Shown in pieces: positions 1-11,531 of a DNA stretch of 64,000 nucleotides. The DNA comes from Bubalus kerabau. Lineage: Eukaryota > Chordata > Mammalia > Artiodactyla > Bovidae. A program made the position numbers and the translations under genes. Positions within the stretch are counted from its first letter, which is position 1. Every line of letters starts with the position of its first letter. The notes under the pieces are model-generated. The model saw only the letters and a list, made by a program, of their open reading frames with translations. It made no database searches and had not been told where the DNA came from. The stretch covers positions 50,468,501 through 50,532,500 of the forward strand of contig NC_073637.1 in the NCBI RefSeq assembly GCF_029407905.1, read 5' to 3'.

Positions 1-189
1 TTCAAGGGATGCTGATCTGGGGACCCCAGTGTGGGTGCCCCTCCCTTAGGTGGCTTTTGTGAACACTGGCTTTTGCTAAAGGCCAGTACCTGCATCTCTG
101 TGTAGGAAAACTGGCCTCAGGTTTCAGCAACCTGCTTTCACAGACATCTAGGAATGCTGAGAATTTATACTTCCCCACCATACCCTAGA
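1..189. other. unique sequence, nothing recognised
   Basis: No repeat, exon or RNA gene is recognised in this short stretch at the left edge. It ends where the first Bov-tA begins. Confidence 0.5.
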
Positions 190-398
190 GGGCTTCACAG
201 GTGGCTTAGTGGTAAAGAATCCACCTGCCAATGTGAGAGACGTGAGTTTAGTCCCTGGGTCGGGAAGATCCCCGGTGAAGGAAATGGCAACCCACTCCAG
301 TATTCTTTCCTGGGAAATCCCATGCACAGAGGAGCCTGGTGGGCTACAGTTCTTGGAGTCTCAAAGAGTGGGACATGACTTAGCAACTAAACAATAAC
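190..398 (+). mobile_element. Bov-tA SINE
   Basis: The tRNA-like head (GGCTTCACAGGTGGCTTAG), the box-B-like region, GGGTCGGGAAGATCCCC and the body ending in GGACATGACTTAGCAACTAA are all present in order. This is the complete bovid Bov-tA layout: a tRNA-derived head joined to a Bov-A unit. The copy is moderately diverged. A Bov-A2 has inserted directly at its 3' edge. It is non-coding, and the short frames across it are incidental. Confidence 0.9.
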
Positions 399-409
399 AA
401 CCCTACCTT

Positions 410-545
410 GCTGCTACTGCTACTGCTAAGTCACGTCAGTCGTGTCCGACTGTGTGCGACTCCATAGACGGCAGCCCACCAGGCTCCTCCATCCATGGGA
501 TTTTCCAGGCAAGAGTACTGGAGTGGGGTGCTGTTGCCTTCTCCG
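410..545 (-). mobile_element. Bov-A2 SINE, single unit
   Basis: Read on the minus strand it starts GGAGAAGGCAACAGC and ends in the CAGTAGCAGTAGCAG trinucleotide tail typical of Bov-A2. Only one of the usual two Bov-A units is present. An exact 11-bp direct repeat, AACCCTACCTT, flanks it at 399-409 and 546-556, so this was an independent retroposition beside the preceding Bov-tA. Confidence 0.9.
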
Positions 546-556
546 AACCCTACCTT

Positions 557-1230
557 AAATGGCCCTTAATCACTGATGCAGGTGTTGCCGTACAAATACT
601 ACAGATCCCTGAGCAAGACCACACTGAACTGTGCCTGCCTGTTCTCCAGGTATGCCCAGGGGGAGGGAATCAAAGTTACTTTTACCAGACACTTGGCAAG
701 AGACGAGTGGAGTGTTGGGCACAAAAACTTCTGTGAAGTTTGACAGAAATTGGATGATGAGACAATAAAGAGCAATAACTCACATAAGACATCTGTCTAT
801 AAAAGAAGGCAGAGAAATCAAACAGTGTTTGGGAAGGAGAGTGGAGTCAAAAAGAGCTTTTTTTAAAAAAAAGATAAGAGCTATTGTACCATGTTTTATG
901 TCGACAGGAATGATTCAGTAAACAGAGATACAGTAAAGAGAGAGGGGATGTATACTCAGAGCAAGAAAGTCCTTGATTAGGAGGGAAAAATGGATTTGCT
1001 ACACAAGTGGACAGGCAGCTTTACCATATAGGGTCAACATCTCCTCCATTAATTGCGAAATGCATCAAGAGAAGTCAAGACTCTTTCTTTTCTTATCTCT
1101 CACATTTTATCAGCTCTTAAGTTCTGCCAATTCTCTCCTTCTAATGTTTCCCCTAACTGCCTAGTTGGTACACTCAGAATCTGTAAGCCATCTTTTTACA
1201 GAGGCTCTGAAGTACTCTTGCTTCTAGCCT
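557..1230. other. unique sequence
   Basis: AT-rich sequence with a short T/A-rich tract near 860-875. I recognise no repeat family, exon or RNA gene here. Confidence 0.5.
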
Positions 1231-1232
1231 TG

Positions 1233-1640
1233 TCCCTCTCCAATCCATTTTTCCAGGCTACCACCAGGCATCTTTGTCAGAGCAAATCTGAGCATCTCGC
1301 TCCTGGGCTCAAAATCCTTCATCCACTCTTTTACTGGATAAAATTTTAAATTCATTAGCTCAATACACAAAGCCTTTAATGATCTGTCCTCTTCCTTTGT
1401 ATTCACCTTCTTCTCCTGACATTGATCCTGCAGCCCTTGGTGATCATGTAATAACCAGCTTCCTGTAGACCCTCTAAATGTCTCGCACACTCATATACCT
1501 CTGTCTTTATATTAATATTTTTTGTTCCTTTTTCTCTAAACACTTTTCTTTCATTTGCCTATCTGGTCAACTCCTGTTTCCCTTTCATATCTCAGTTCAA
1601 GCCTTACTCCTCCTGTTAGTTAAATGAATACCTTTATGAC
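1233..1640 (+). repeat. Ancient LINE 3'-end-like sequence (L1M/L2 type)
   Basis: The text runs through the phrases of an old mammalian LINE 3' untranslated region in order: a 'CTCCTGGGCTCAAAATCCTTC' type stretch, 'CTTTAATGATCTGTCCTC', 'GGTCAACTCCTGTTTCCC' and 'CTCAGTTCAAGCCTTACTCC'. It is heavily diverged. Assignment to a LINE 3' UTR comes from recalled family sequence; the exact subfamily cannot be fixed by eye. Confidence 0.45.
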
Positions 1641-4123
1641 TAAATGCATAATAGGTGTTAATTATAGCAATCAGTCCAAAATGCTGCATTTTCTGTGGTC
1701 AAGCCACATTTTCCAGTTTGGGGTTTGAGAAATTTGTCTCAGAGGGTGGTAAGTGATTACTTCACACCAAGGTGTGAATCAGATTCAGCTTACAAGGGAT
1801 CACTTACATTTTCTCAAGAGTATGAAAAAGAAGCATAAGAGTGCGTTGAGGAGGGCTCATGCTCAGACACTTTCTGCCAAAGGGTATAATCCATGGGTTC
1901 ATGGGCTCATGGAAGTCTTGGAAAGACTTCCATTACTTTGAAAGTATGCTCATCCCCCAGCCCTCAGGGGAAGAGAGAGTGATCCTCAGAGAGGATGGAG
2001 ACATTTCCCCCAAATATTTGAAACTGAGATTGTGGGGGAAAGCAGAGATGTTGCTATAATTTCTATTAGTGAGTTATTACAGCAAGCACTGAATGGGGAA
2101 AATTCTACCTGTTCATCCCAACACCTTAGCTATTGTGTAAGGTGATATGAGAAATAATAATGGCCATGACAAAAAGGAAGTAGTATTCTGTAGCTTAAGG
2201 AGCAAGTCAGAGAGACTCAAGATCCTTTTGGTTCAAGTGATGCTCAGTTCAAGACTGCATAAAGGGTCTTGGGGCTGGAGGTAGGGAGTGGATTCTTGAT
2301 TCTAAGATTTCTAAGATTCTTGTTTTAGAAATTCTAAGATTCTTGTCCTGCAGCTGGAATAATAATGGAGCTACAAAAAAGGGAAACCTGGAGTGTAAAT
2401 CTGGGAGTAAGTGAGAATCTCAGAGCGCACAAAGGGTGAAGAAAACAAAACGGAAGGAGAGGCATGTTGGGGAAGCACCCAGACCACCACAAAACTCACC
2501 AACTGCCACCAAAAATGACAAATATGATATGTGAACTCATAAACATTGCAGGGGGAAGCAGTTATGATTTATTTGAAAACCTTTACAGTAGTGCCTTTTG
2601 CCAAACAGCAACATTTTTATAAAGATGTTATGAAGCAACCTCTCTAAAGATTGTACTTTTCTGATTTTTTTTTTTTTTTTTTGGTTTGGTTTTTCCTAAA
2701 AAGTTTTTAAGGCTTTGGTTTTCCAGCTTCTTTGCCTTTTAGTGGTTTGCCGTGACTGCCACTTTAAGAAATGTTTTTTCTGTTCCTGCTCCATTTTAAT
2801 CTTTCACTTTGTATTAACAAAATCAAAACCAGCACAATTAGATACCTCCTGATTCTGATTTGTTTTAATACTAAGAGAATGTTTGAAATGGCTCAAGCAG
2901 TGGGGGAAATACTTCAAGCCGTGGTGGCTGCAACATTGGAGTTCTAGAGGAAAACTTCAAAAGATAGCTTGAAAGAAAGACCAAAACCATCTCAACCAAT
3001 AATTCTTTACATTTGTGCTTTTATTTTATTGTAGTCGTCACAATAAAAGCAAGAGGATCGGGTAGAGAGAAAAAGATGTTTGTAAGCTCATTTCAGTTGT
3101 GCAATGTTAAATGTAATCCAAAGGACTTTCCCCTTTGCTTTTCAAACAGACAATCAAGCGTTGTATCTATAACTCAAAAAAAAAAAAAAAAAAAGTGACT
3201 AGAATATGCACAACAGTCAGTACCCAACTGTCTCATTTGGTTAGAATAAATGAAGGGGAAAATGGGCGAGATTCAGAAAGCAGGATTATAATGAAGCTAT
3301 GTTGATCCAAATCCCCATCTCTTCTGTTTATATGTTAGACATCCTGAATGAGATGGGAACGCTAGAAACAAAAGCAAGGAGAGATCTTCAAGTGATAGGA
3401 ATTTGGCCACCGAGGGAGGTACGTTTGTAAATGAGCCTTTGAAGCATCACAGTGGGCAGAATTAGCAAGAAATGGTTGCAGTTGTGCACATGTGGATTGT
3501 GGTATAGAGTTAGGAAATAGCTAATGACTTGATTTCTCATTTCTTTTATTATTACTGTGATTATTTTTAAGTCTCCTAGCAATAACACTCCAGAGTTACC
3601 TTTGTTTTTATTCCATTTTAAGTCTGGCTGTTAAGTAGAGGTTCTACTGTGTTACACCACGGTGTTTTGTTTTGTTTTTTTTTTTTAACAGGAAATCGGG
3701 TGGCTACTATATGAGTTTTTTCTCTTACCATTCATTTAGGTAGATTTTTAGTTCGTGGGAACACAGTAAGTGTTTAGTTTCCTTTAAAAGGCTCTTATGT
3801 TCCTTGCATGAAAGGAAAAAGAATATCTCTGGACATGATGAGAAATTTCTGAGTTCTGTTCTCCAGGTGATAACACAGTAAACTGATATATTGAACATCA
3901 GGACCCTAGTCTCCTTGCCTCCACTGCATCTCAGTTTATCAGTCTATGCCCTCTGCTCCTCATCCTCAGGAATATGAGGGGTTGGGGGACAAGGGAGAGA
4001 GAGAGAGGAATTAAAAGAACCAAGTCTATTAAAACACAGGTTGCCTTGGAATCACTGAATTCACCATGGCCCTGGGAACTGTGTTCTACTGATATAGGGA
4101 AGGACACTTTGACTTCCACTGTA
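1641..4123. other. unique sequence with homopolymer tracts
   Basis: No gene or recognisable repeat. The notable pieces are short imperfect repeats of TTCTAAGATTCTTG near 2295-2345, a poly-T tract near 2666-2682, a poly-A tract near 3175-3194 and a poly-T tract near 3678-3686. Open frames here are short and have no recognisable domains. Confidence 0.5.
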
Positions 4124-4133
4124 TATACTGTAG

Positions 4134-4287
4134 GCTTCCCTCATAGCTCAGTTGGTAAAGAATCCGCCTGTAATGCAGAAAACCCCGGTTCAATTCCTGG
4201 GTCTGGAAGATCCGCTACAGAAGGGATAGGCTACCCACTCCAGTATACTTGGGCTTCCCTTGTGGCTCAGCTGGTATATAGCTGGTC
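4134..4287 (+). mobile_element. Bov-tA SINE, rearranged partial dimer
   Basis: A tRNA-like head and first body run to CCACTCCAGTATACTT. The sequence then restarts a second tRNA-like head, GGGCTTCCCTTGTGGCTCAG, and stops about 35 bases later. The exact 10-bp repeat TATACTGTAG lies at 4124-4133 and 4288-4297, so the composite appears to have been inserted as one unit. The usual 3' body and tail are missing. Confidence 0.85.
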
Positions 4288-4299
4288 TATACTGTAGAC

Positions 4300-5385
4300 G
4301 GATCCAAGAATTTCCCTTTTGGAGCTTCCTCCTATTATTCTGCTGAAGTATCAGTCAAAAAAGTTACCCAAATTTTCAACAATCTAACAGAACCAACCCC
4401 CTCACTTCTTCCTGCTCCTTTCTCACCCCCAGCTCTTGCCATCTGACCAGTATCTGAACAAAGCAGCTCAAAAGTTCTGGGTGAAGGGAATAATTTTTCT
4501 GTTTTATATTATTAAATCCAGAATCTTTTCGTTTGTGTTTTATTAAAAGATTGGAGAGAGCATTTCCTTTAAAAGGTTCCAGAATGAGCTAGTTTGAACG
4601 TCAAAACCTTTCTCTGTTTATCAAGAATTTAACCATGATAAAGAAAGGATCAGCTTTTAAGTCCCTGGGCTGGCGTGACATGCAGGAACTTAAAATAGCA
4701 GGAAAATAATCTTCTAGTTCTACGGAAATAGAGTTTCCAAAAGACAGGATGGGATTAAAACCCACTGATAGCAGCTCTGGGTGAGCCTAATAGAGAATAA
4801 CTAACAATAGAAAATAGGATAATTAAGAAGGCTAGGTGTTTCTACAGGAGAGAAGACTAGCCAGAAAACACTTTGGCTCAGAATTTCTGAAAAGTGAAAT
4901 GACTGGCCTCTTTTCTCTCCTGCAGCCTTATGAATTTTGATATATTGTTCAAGAGATTTTCTGTCATTAATCTTAGCCTGACCATATAGTTGAGGGGGCG
5001 GGGGAGTGTCTAGAAACACAGGGAGAGTTAAATCAATCAAGCTTTTAAGTGATTCCCTAAAAAAACACATGTATTACCTTTCATACAGTATGTTTGTAAA
5101 AACGATTATTGTCAAGGAAAGCATTTAATTTCCAACCAAGCAAAGCAAGATGTATAAGACTTAGCAGCTACTAAAATTAGATAGTGTTGGAGTTTCATAG
5201 GCTTGGAAATTGAAATACTGTGAAACATCATACGGCTTTTTTTTTTTCAAAAATGTCATGTCTTTTCAGCCTAGAGTGAAATATAGTGAAAGTTTTAAAA
5301 CTCAGCATTCAATTCTAGTTCTATGATATGCTTTTGTTTAAATGTTGAATAATCTCATTTACAATGGCTAAAATAACAAAATCTG
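4300..5385. other. unique sequence
   Basis: No gene or repeat is recognised. An 89-codon frame on the minus strand (4801-5070) has no domain that I can identify. Confidence 0.45.
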
Positions 5386-5387
5386 TA

Positions 5388-5565
5388 ACCACTTACTGGG
5401 CTTCCTATGTGCCCAGCACTGTGTTTTAGGATTTATGTTTCAGTAAATGATTCCATTAGGCAGATGTTATTATACCCATTTTACAGATAAGAAGCTGATG
5501 TTTGTGAAGTTTGAGCCATGTGCTCAGCCTCTGTGATTCAGAATCCAAACTCTGATCCATTTCTG
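5388..5565 (-). repeat. MIR SINE remnant
   Basis: Antisense MIR text is readable: CACTTACTGGGCTTCCTATG, CCCAGCACTGTG, then ATTATACCCATTTTACAGAT and the conserved core towards the AATCCAAACTC end. This is an old mammal-wide SINE. Confidence 0.7.
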
Positions 5566-7709
5566 CTATTCTGCCAAAACTGAACTTTTTACAAAAGAGT
5601 TTCACTTACTTTGTAACAAAGAGATTCATCTCCATGAATCCTTGAGAAAACTTTGTCCCTCCTCCCCATTTGTCTTGATTGGCCTAGCCATGAAGAACTC
5701 CAACAGGAATGCCAAGAAAACAGTGTCTAGGTCATTTATTGGCAGCGATGGTTTTTGGTTTTCTGCTTCCTGCTACTCACCCTTCAGCTTCTCCAAAGAC
5801 AGCCAGTGAGTTCTGGCATTTTCTCTTCTTTCCCAGTTGCTCTGATGCTCTGTGATTGAAACTAGCAGCTCCATGGTGACCAGGAAAAACAAACGAGCCC
5901 ATACCAGCCCTGTAAGCACTTACTGAACAGATTTTAAAAAGGAGTGAACTCAGTATAGCTCCAGGATTCCATCTGGAAATGAGCACTGATAGAAACCTTA
6001 GGCGCACGTCCTGCCTGCCTTTCACCCAAGGACTCTGCAGCACCAGGCACTGCAATTGCTCAGGACTGCTCTCAGAAGCATGTGAGCGCTTTGACATTAT
6101 GATGCCTATTGGAACTCCCAGGCTTACAGACAGAGAATTAGAGGCACAAATTCCCATCTTAGGATCAGTCAACTACAGAGTCGAATTAGAAGAGCATTCT
6201 TGTTTTAAAAATCTGCCCGGTTAAAAAGAGTTGTTTTTTTTTTTTTTTTTTTTTTTTAAATGGTTTTGAGAATCTGGATTTGACTTAAGAGAATTTTGAA
6301 GTCTCGCCTAGAAGAGCAAGGAAATGCAAACGCCTGTTCAGAATATTATATTAATTTGCGTCCTTATTCAGTAGAGAAAAGTGATGCCTCAGAATAAAAA
6401 CACCACTGTTCTTACTTTTATTGAATAAATAAAATCATTCCCATTAGCCAGAGGGCACATGGACATGAAACACAGAACATGCAGGACCTTTCTTAAAGAG
6501 AGAGAATAAATAATTAAATCATTTATTCTGGAAGTAGACTTAAAGGGAGTAAGATAGGACCTTTTCTATAGATACAGATAGAGGTGGTTTACTCAATTCA
6601 TCAACCTAATTGCTAGAAATATGTGTGTAAGAATAAACAAGGGATTTTGAAATATTAAGGTACCCACCAATCTACTGTCTTGGTACATTTTTAAGAAGAT
6701 AACTTTGATTTTTTAAGTGCCATTTTTACAATTTTCTGGAGATAAATTCAGATTTCAAGGTTCCAAATTTTCCTGGGCTCTGGAAAGCTTCCCAGTGGCC
6801 TGGCAAAAGATGGGCAGAAGACTTAGATCATCTTATGATACCTTTGGGAACTAGACTTAAAGGACTAAGTTCTAGAAGATGAGGGGGATAACTAAATATT
6901 ATACTTTTAGGGTGTTTACTGTGTTTAATAATGAATTGAATGAAATCAAATAACATATTAATGATTCCTTTTCTTTTCCTTGGGAATAAAATATCCATAT
7001 TTTTAAAATTTCCCAGGTTCAAGTAAAATTGTTTTCCTCTTCCTGCTATTAAGTTAAAAATCCTAAAACTGCAAGAGACTCATGCACTTAGTGGAGAGGT
7101 TTCCAAACCTTTTTCATTAAATGCTGCTTTCTAAAGAAATTTTAAGTTCACAGCCCTAACAATTGAATATTTATTTAGAAATAAACAAAGGGCAAGCAGA
7201 ACAATAGAAAAATTAAAGGAGATGACAAACATTTTACTTATTAGTGGTGCATTGTTAATGAGAATGGATGACAACTTCCAGTAAAATATTTTTGTTTTGC
7301 CTCTGCCTTCTTATCAACTGTTCTTGTTTTAATGACAGTGTGGCAGACAAGGAGATCACAGGAAGAACAGGGGACATGCCAGCGCTGGCACTTGCTTGAA
7401 CTTGTGCCTTTTTAATACCAAATTAAAAATCATAGTTTCTTTGCAAGAATTCTCTCAAGCCACTTGTGTGTGTGTGTGTGTGAACTCTTCTTGAAAATGA
7501 AAGAACAATTCATAAATACTTGTAATACATAGCTGGCAAATGTGGGAGGTGCCGTATCAACCCTTCCACACTGTGGACACTCCATTCTGTTCCAGAATCC
7601 ATCCCTATGGTGATTTTTCCTATATGGTCAGTGCGTAGCAGTGCACAGATTAAGAAGAAGATGAATGTCTAGCCATACTTTAAGTATGATTATTGTTTTA
7701 TAATATAAT
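5566..7709. other. unique sequence, includes poly-T and a short (TG)n
   Basis: Around 5780-6220 the sequence keeps more CpG and GC than its surroundings and holds the longest non-repeat open frame of the window (131 codons, minus strand, 5777-6172). I recognise no family in it. A poly-T tract of about 24 bases lies at 6234-6257 and a short (TG)n near 7466-7481. The rest is AT-rich. Confidence 0.5.
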
Positions 7710-7714
7710 TCTAT

Positions 7715-8042
7715 TTACTTATTTTTGGCTGTGTGGGTCTTCATTGCTGGGTAGGCTTTTCTCTAGTCAGTGGGAGCAGGGGCTATTCTTCATTGCAGTG
7801 CACAGGCTTCTCTTTGAGGTGGCCTCCCTTGTTGCAGAGCACAGGCTCTAGGGCACAGGGGCTTCAGGAGTTGTGGCATGTGGTCTCAGTAGTTGTGGTT
7901 CCTGGACTGAGCCCAGCTTGACAGTTGGGGCACGTGGGCTTAGCTGCTCCACAGCATGTGCAATCCTCCTGGACCAGGGATCGAACCCAGGTCTCCTGCA
8001 GTGGCAGGCGGATTCTTTATCACTGAGCCCCTAGGGAAGCCC
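7715..8042 (-). mobile_element. CHR-type tRNA-derived SINE
   Basis: In the plus-strand reading the A/T-rich tail end comes first (TATTTTTGGCTGTGTGGGTC). The CHR body follows, with repeated 'GTAGTTGTGG' and 'GGGCTTAGCTGCTCC' phrases. It ends with an inverted tRNA-like head (ATCGAACCCAGGTCTCCTGC ... TAGGGAAGCCCC). This is the layout of cetartiodactyl CHR SINEs and the copy is near full length. A 62-codon frame across it is incidental. Confidence 0.85.
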
Positions 8043-8249
8043 CATATTTAAATATTATTAAAGCTTAATTTCTTCTCTTTTTAAAGATTTTATGTGTATA
8101 TATATACATATTAGTGTAAGTTCATATATTTCTATCCCACATCTCAACACATATACCCATTCTGAGTTTCAGATATCCCACTTTGGAGTTCAGTCACCAA
8201 ATGTAACAAAAGTAATGACATTGGTAGCAGTGTAGATAAAAAGGATAAC

Positions 8250-8382
8250 CACTCTTTAATGAGCATATATTAATTGCCAAGCCCTGAGCTAGCAATTACA
8301 GATACTCAATTTTTACAATATCCCCAAGCAATGTATTTTTCCCCCATAGTTTATAGAGTAAGATAAACTGAGGGTTAAAAAC
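8250..8382 (-). repeat. probable MIR remnant
   Basis: Weak antisense MIR pattern: GCATATATTAATTGCCAAGC, then CCCTGAGCTAGCAATTACAG, ending in ATAAACTGAGGGTTAAAAA. Divergence is high and the boundaries are approximate. Confidence 0.4.
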
Positions 8383-9889
8383 ATGAAAATTAGTCCGAGA
8401 GTAGAATATATTAATAAAGATCATACGGTATTTAGTGGCACAGTGGGGCCAAAATATCCTGTCCCCCATGATATTATATTCTTCTGTGCAAAGGAGAATT
8501 TAGCAGAGAATATGCTTCTTCCCTATATAGGACTCTCTTCAATGAAGGGTAGCTTTACACAGTGTCTGAGTTAGGAATCCTGATCCTTCAAAATCTGCCC
8601 AGATACTTGTTGCTTTTGGAATTTTTTTTTTTAATCAGAGATTAAACTTTTCCTTTCATGATTAAAGAAAAAGTACCAGCCAGATTGACTCATTTGTATC
8701 AGCATGTAAATGGGGGCCATCTGATTCCATGTTCCATTGAGTAAAGCGGGAAAGGAGGGGACCTGCTGGCTATTTAATGGGTACATAAATTTGAAGAAAG
8801 TGCCAGAATTCTAAGGGCACAAAAGTGGGAGATTTGGATGCCTGAATACCATCTATGTTTAATTTTCACTTTTGCCTCAAGCCAGGGCTACAAAGAAGAT
8901 ACATTGTAAATATGATGTCCATTTATATTTCCATTGACTTGCCCTGTGTTATTTGCCTTTCTGTGTAAACCTCTTATCACCCTGGAGGAATGACTCTTCT
9001 ATTTCCTTTCTGAAAAGGCCATCAGCCTGCTGGGTCCTGTGGTTCTGTGGTTTCTCCATGGTGTTTTCATCAGACTCCTCTTGCCCTTTTTGTCCCCGTG
9101 TCATCTGTCCATGGGAGGGAAGGGTTCTTCTAATTTTAGATTGAAATTAATTCACATTTCCCACAAACCTGATGCTTGTCTCACTTCTCTTATAAATTAT
9201 TTACACTGGAAAGGCTGAATCATGAAACTGAAGCTAAAAATAATGTGATTTTCATGTGTTGATTTTAAAATGAATGCATAGGTCATATTCTACTCACTAC
9301 ATTTTTTTTGGTCTCAGTTTGCCTTTGCCCTTGTGACTCCCTGGTCTTTGTACATGGTAGGAGGGGATATGGCTCTCTTCTCATTCATTGACCAGTCATA
9401 GTCACTTTTTAAATTCAATAACTGGTTTTTAGTTGGTCTACTATGGGCCAGTACCTAGTAGATTCTGTGGAGGTTATATAAAAGAAAGGTAAAACTCGCT
9501 GCATTCCTAAAATTTTCTAGAGGCGATGATAGACAAAGCCATCATATAACACAAAGCAAAGTTAGCTGAGGGCCAAGAAGGGGACAAAATTCTGGGTTTT
9601 GCAGAAGGGAGCAATGACATTTGACTGGGAAGACTGGATGAAGGTAGTGTGGATACGCTAGAGATACCTGTTGTCCTGGCTACCCAGCTCTCCATAGCTC
9701 CCTGAAAATGCAAAGGGCCACCCTCTTCTACATAGTAATCCTGGCCCTTTGTCTGAAAAGTTGATCCAAATGAGGACACCTGATCCAAGCTAGAGCATAA
9801 GCATCCCCACTTCCAAAGTTTGTAATTTTGAACTGAACCATGGAAGCTGGGGGTTGTCTGAAGGAGAACCATGTAATCCTGAGATTGTT
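8383..9889. other. unique sequence
   Basis: No recognised gene. A 121-codon minus-strand frame (9507-9872) has no recognisable domain and no supporting splice or promoter context. 'TACTATGGGCCAGTACCTAG' at about 9439-9458 hints at an ancient LINE or MIR end but is too short to call. Confidence 0.45.
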
Positions 9890-10138
9890 TAAGTACTTAG
9901 GTTCTCATTCCAGCTTGACTGAATTCAATGCCTTGCTCTGTCACTGACTAGCAATGTTGTCTTGGGAAATCTATGCAAACTCTTTGTCTTTAGTTTTGTT
10001 ATGAAAACACGAAAAGTAATGTGAGCTTTCTCATACAACTACTATGAAATGTACATGAGGAAATTTAAAGTGTAACATGCTGCATATTCAGTAGATATGA
10101 AGCTCTTAAGATTATTATGGCTGTCATTGTTATTATTA
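9890..10138 (+). repeat. MIR SINE remnant
   Basis: Sense MIR order is visible: 'GCTCTGTCACTGACTAGC', 'CTTGGGAAATCTATGCAAAC', a diverged 'CTCATCTGTAAAATG' equivalent, then 'ATTCAGTAGATATGAAGCTC' and a terminal ATTGTTATTATT. Confidence 0.65.
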
Positions 10139-10157
10139 AAGAGACACCACATGAAAT

Positions 10158-10372
10158 GGGAAGCCCCAGGTAGCTCAATGATAAAGAATCTGCCTGTAAT
10201 GCTTAAGACATGGGTTCGACCCCTGAGTCTGGAAGACCCCCTAGAGAAGGAAATGGCAACCTATTCCAGAATTCTTGCCGGGGAAATCCCATGGACAGAG
10301 GAGCCTGATTGGCTATATATAGTCCATGGGGTTGCAAAGAGTTGGACATGACTTAGCAACTAAACAATGACA
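10158..10372 (+). mobile_element. Bov-tA SINE
   Basis: Complete layout: head GGAAGCCCCAGGTAGCTCAA, box-B-like GGGTTCGACCCC, body CTAGAGAAGGAAATGGCAAC and the GGACATGACTTAGCAACTAA end. Near-perfect 9-bp flanking repeats (ACCACATGA at 10146-10154, ACCGCATGA at 10373-10381) suggest the TSD, with one mismatch. Confidence 0.9.
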
Positions 10373-10483
10373 ACCGCATGAGTACCCCTGGTAGGTCCCT
10401 GAAGCAACCCTGGGGCCTCTCCTCATCAGGGACTGGTCATTCACAGGCTCCTTTAAGGGTCTCTCAATATCCTTCTGGGAAAA

Positions 10484-10560
10484 GGATTAAAAAAAAAAAA
10501 AAACTTAAAGAAAACTAAAAACTTAAAAAAGAAAACCAACACTTTTTTTTTCAAAGTTAT
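10484..10560. repeat. A-rich low-complexity tract
   Basis: Runs of A separated by ACTTAAAG-like spacers, followed by a short T run. A similar A-rich stretch occurs at 10797-10832. No element body could be attached to either. Confidence 0.7.
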
Positions 10561-11530
10561 TCTGGGTTGTGTTTTGTTGTTTGAAACTGAAAAAAGAAAA
10601 AAAGATCTGATAAGATAGTATAACTTGAATTTCTTTTGCCCTTTCTTATTTTCTTTCTGTCATTATTGTTATTCCTTGTGGTCATTTTCACCACATTGAC
10701 AAAAAATTTAATGCGACTTTCTCCACATTTTTGTTGTATATCCATAGGCATTAACAAAATTTGTTAACTCTATAAATTTTGTAACACAGATGGCAAAATA
10801 AAATAAAAAAAAACAAAAGAAAACAAACAGATGGCTGCAGATGACCTAAATCTGTAGTGTAAATTTATATGTATATAAAAATGACCGCATTCTATATATC
10901 ATTCAAATTTAGAAGTTTCCTTATGCTACACTTCCATAGATGCCTTACATTATTCAAAAGGAGAATATATACAATGTTTAGAATGATCCACACATGACTG
11001 CCTTTAAAAAGATGTGAGGAGGTAAAGCTATATGATGAAAAATATCAGATAAAAGGTAGTTGGTTTATATACACAGGCAAATATACACACACATGCAAAA
11101 GTCATCAAAGTAAATCAACTTCATGGCTATAACCGAGCTGTCGTTTTGAAATCAGCTCCCACAGAATTTTTATTATGGTCACACAGAAATTTTGCCCTAG
11201 AAAACCCACCCTCAAGAGTTAACAATAGTTACATAGAATCCTGCACCTAAAAAGCATAGTCTGGTTGGATTTATATGAAATATCTGAATCAATCACATTT
11301 AATAACTTTAATACATATTTATCTAATCTTTTATAAAGGAATTGCCTCCTTACTTTATGAAGTAATCCAGTTCTAGCTTTATCATACTCTGGCCTAAGTT
11401 TTTATTTTTTCCATGTTTATTTCTCTGGACCTGGCTTCAGTCTTTATCAAAGAATAAAAATAACAACAAAAACAAACTAAGAAACTAAACCATGGGATTT
11501 ATGTTTATCAATAAGAGAGTGATTTAGGTC
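10561..11530. other. unique AT-rich sequence
   Basis: No gene or repeat family recognised apart from the short A-rich stretch near 10.8 kb. Confidence 0.45.
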
Positions 11531-11531
11531 T

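Noticed and set aside
190..400. tRNA-like head of Bov-tA as a tRNA gene
   Set aside because: The box-A/box-B-like sequence is the degenerate tRNA-derived head of a SINE. It lacks a plausible cloverleaf and is followed by the Bov-A body; the same holds for all other Bov-tA and CHR copies here.
9507..9872. 121-codon minus-strand frame as a coding exon
   Set aside because: No recognisable domain, and composition is like the surrounding non-coding sequence; length is within chance for 64 kb of six-frame search.
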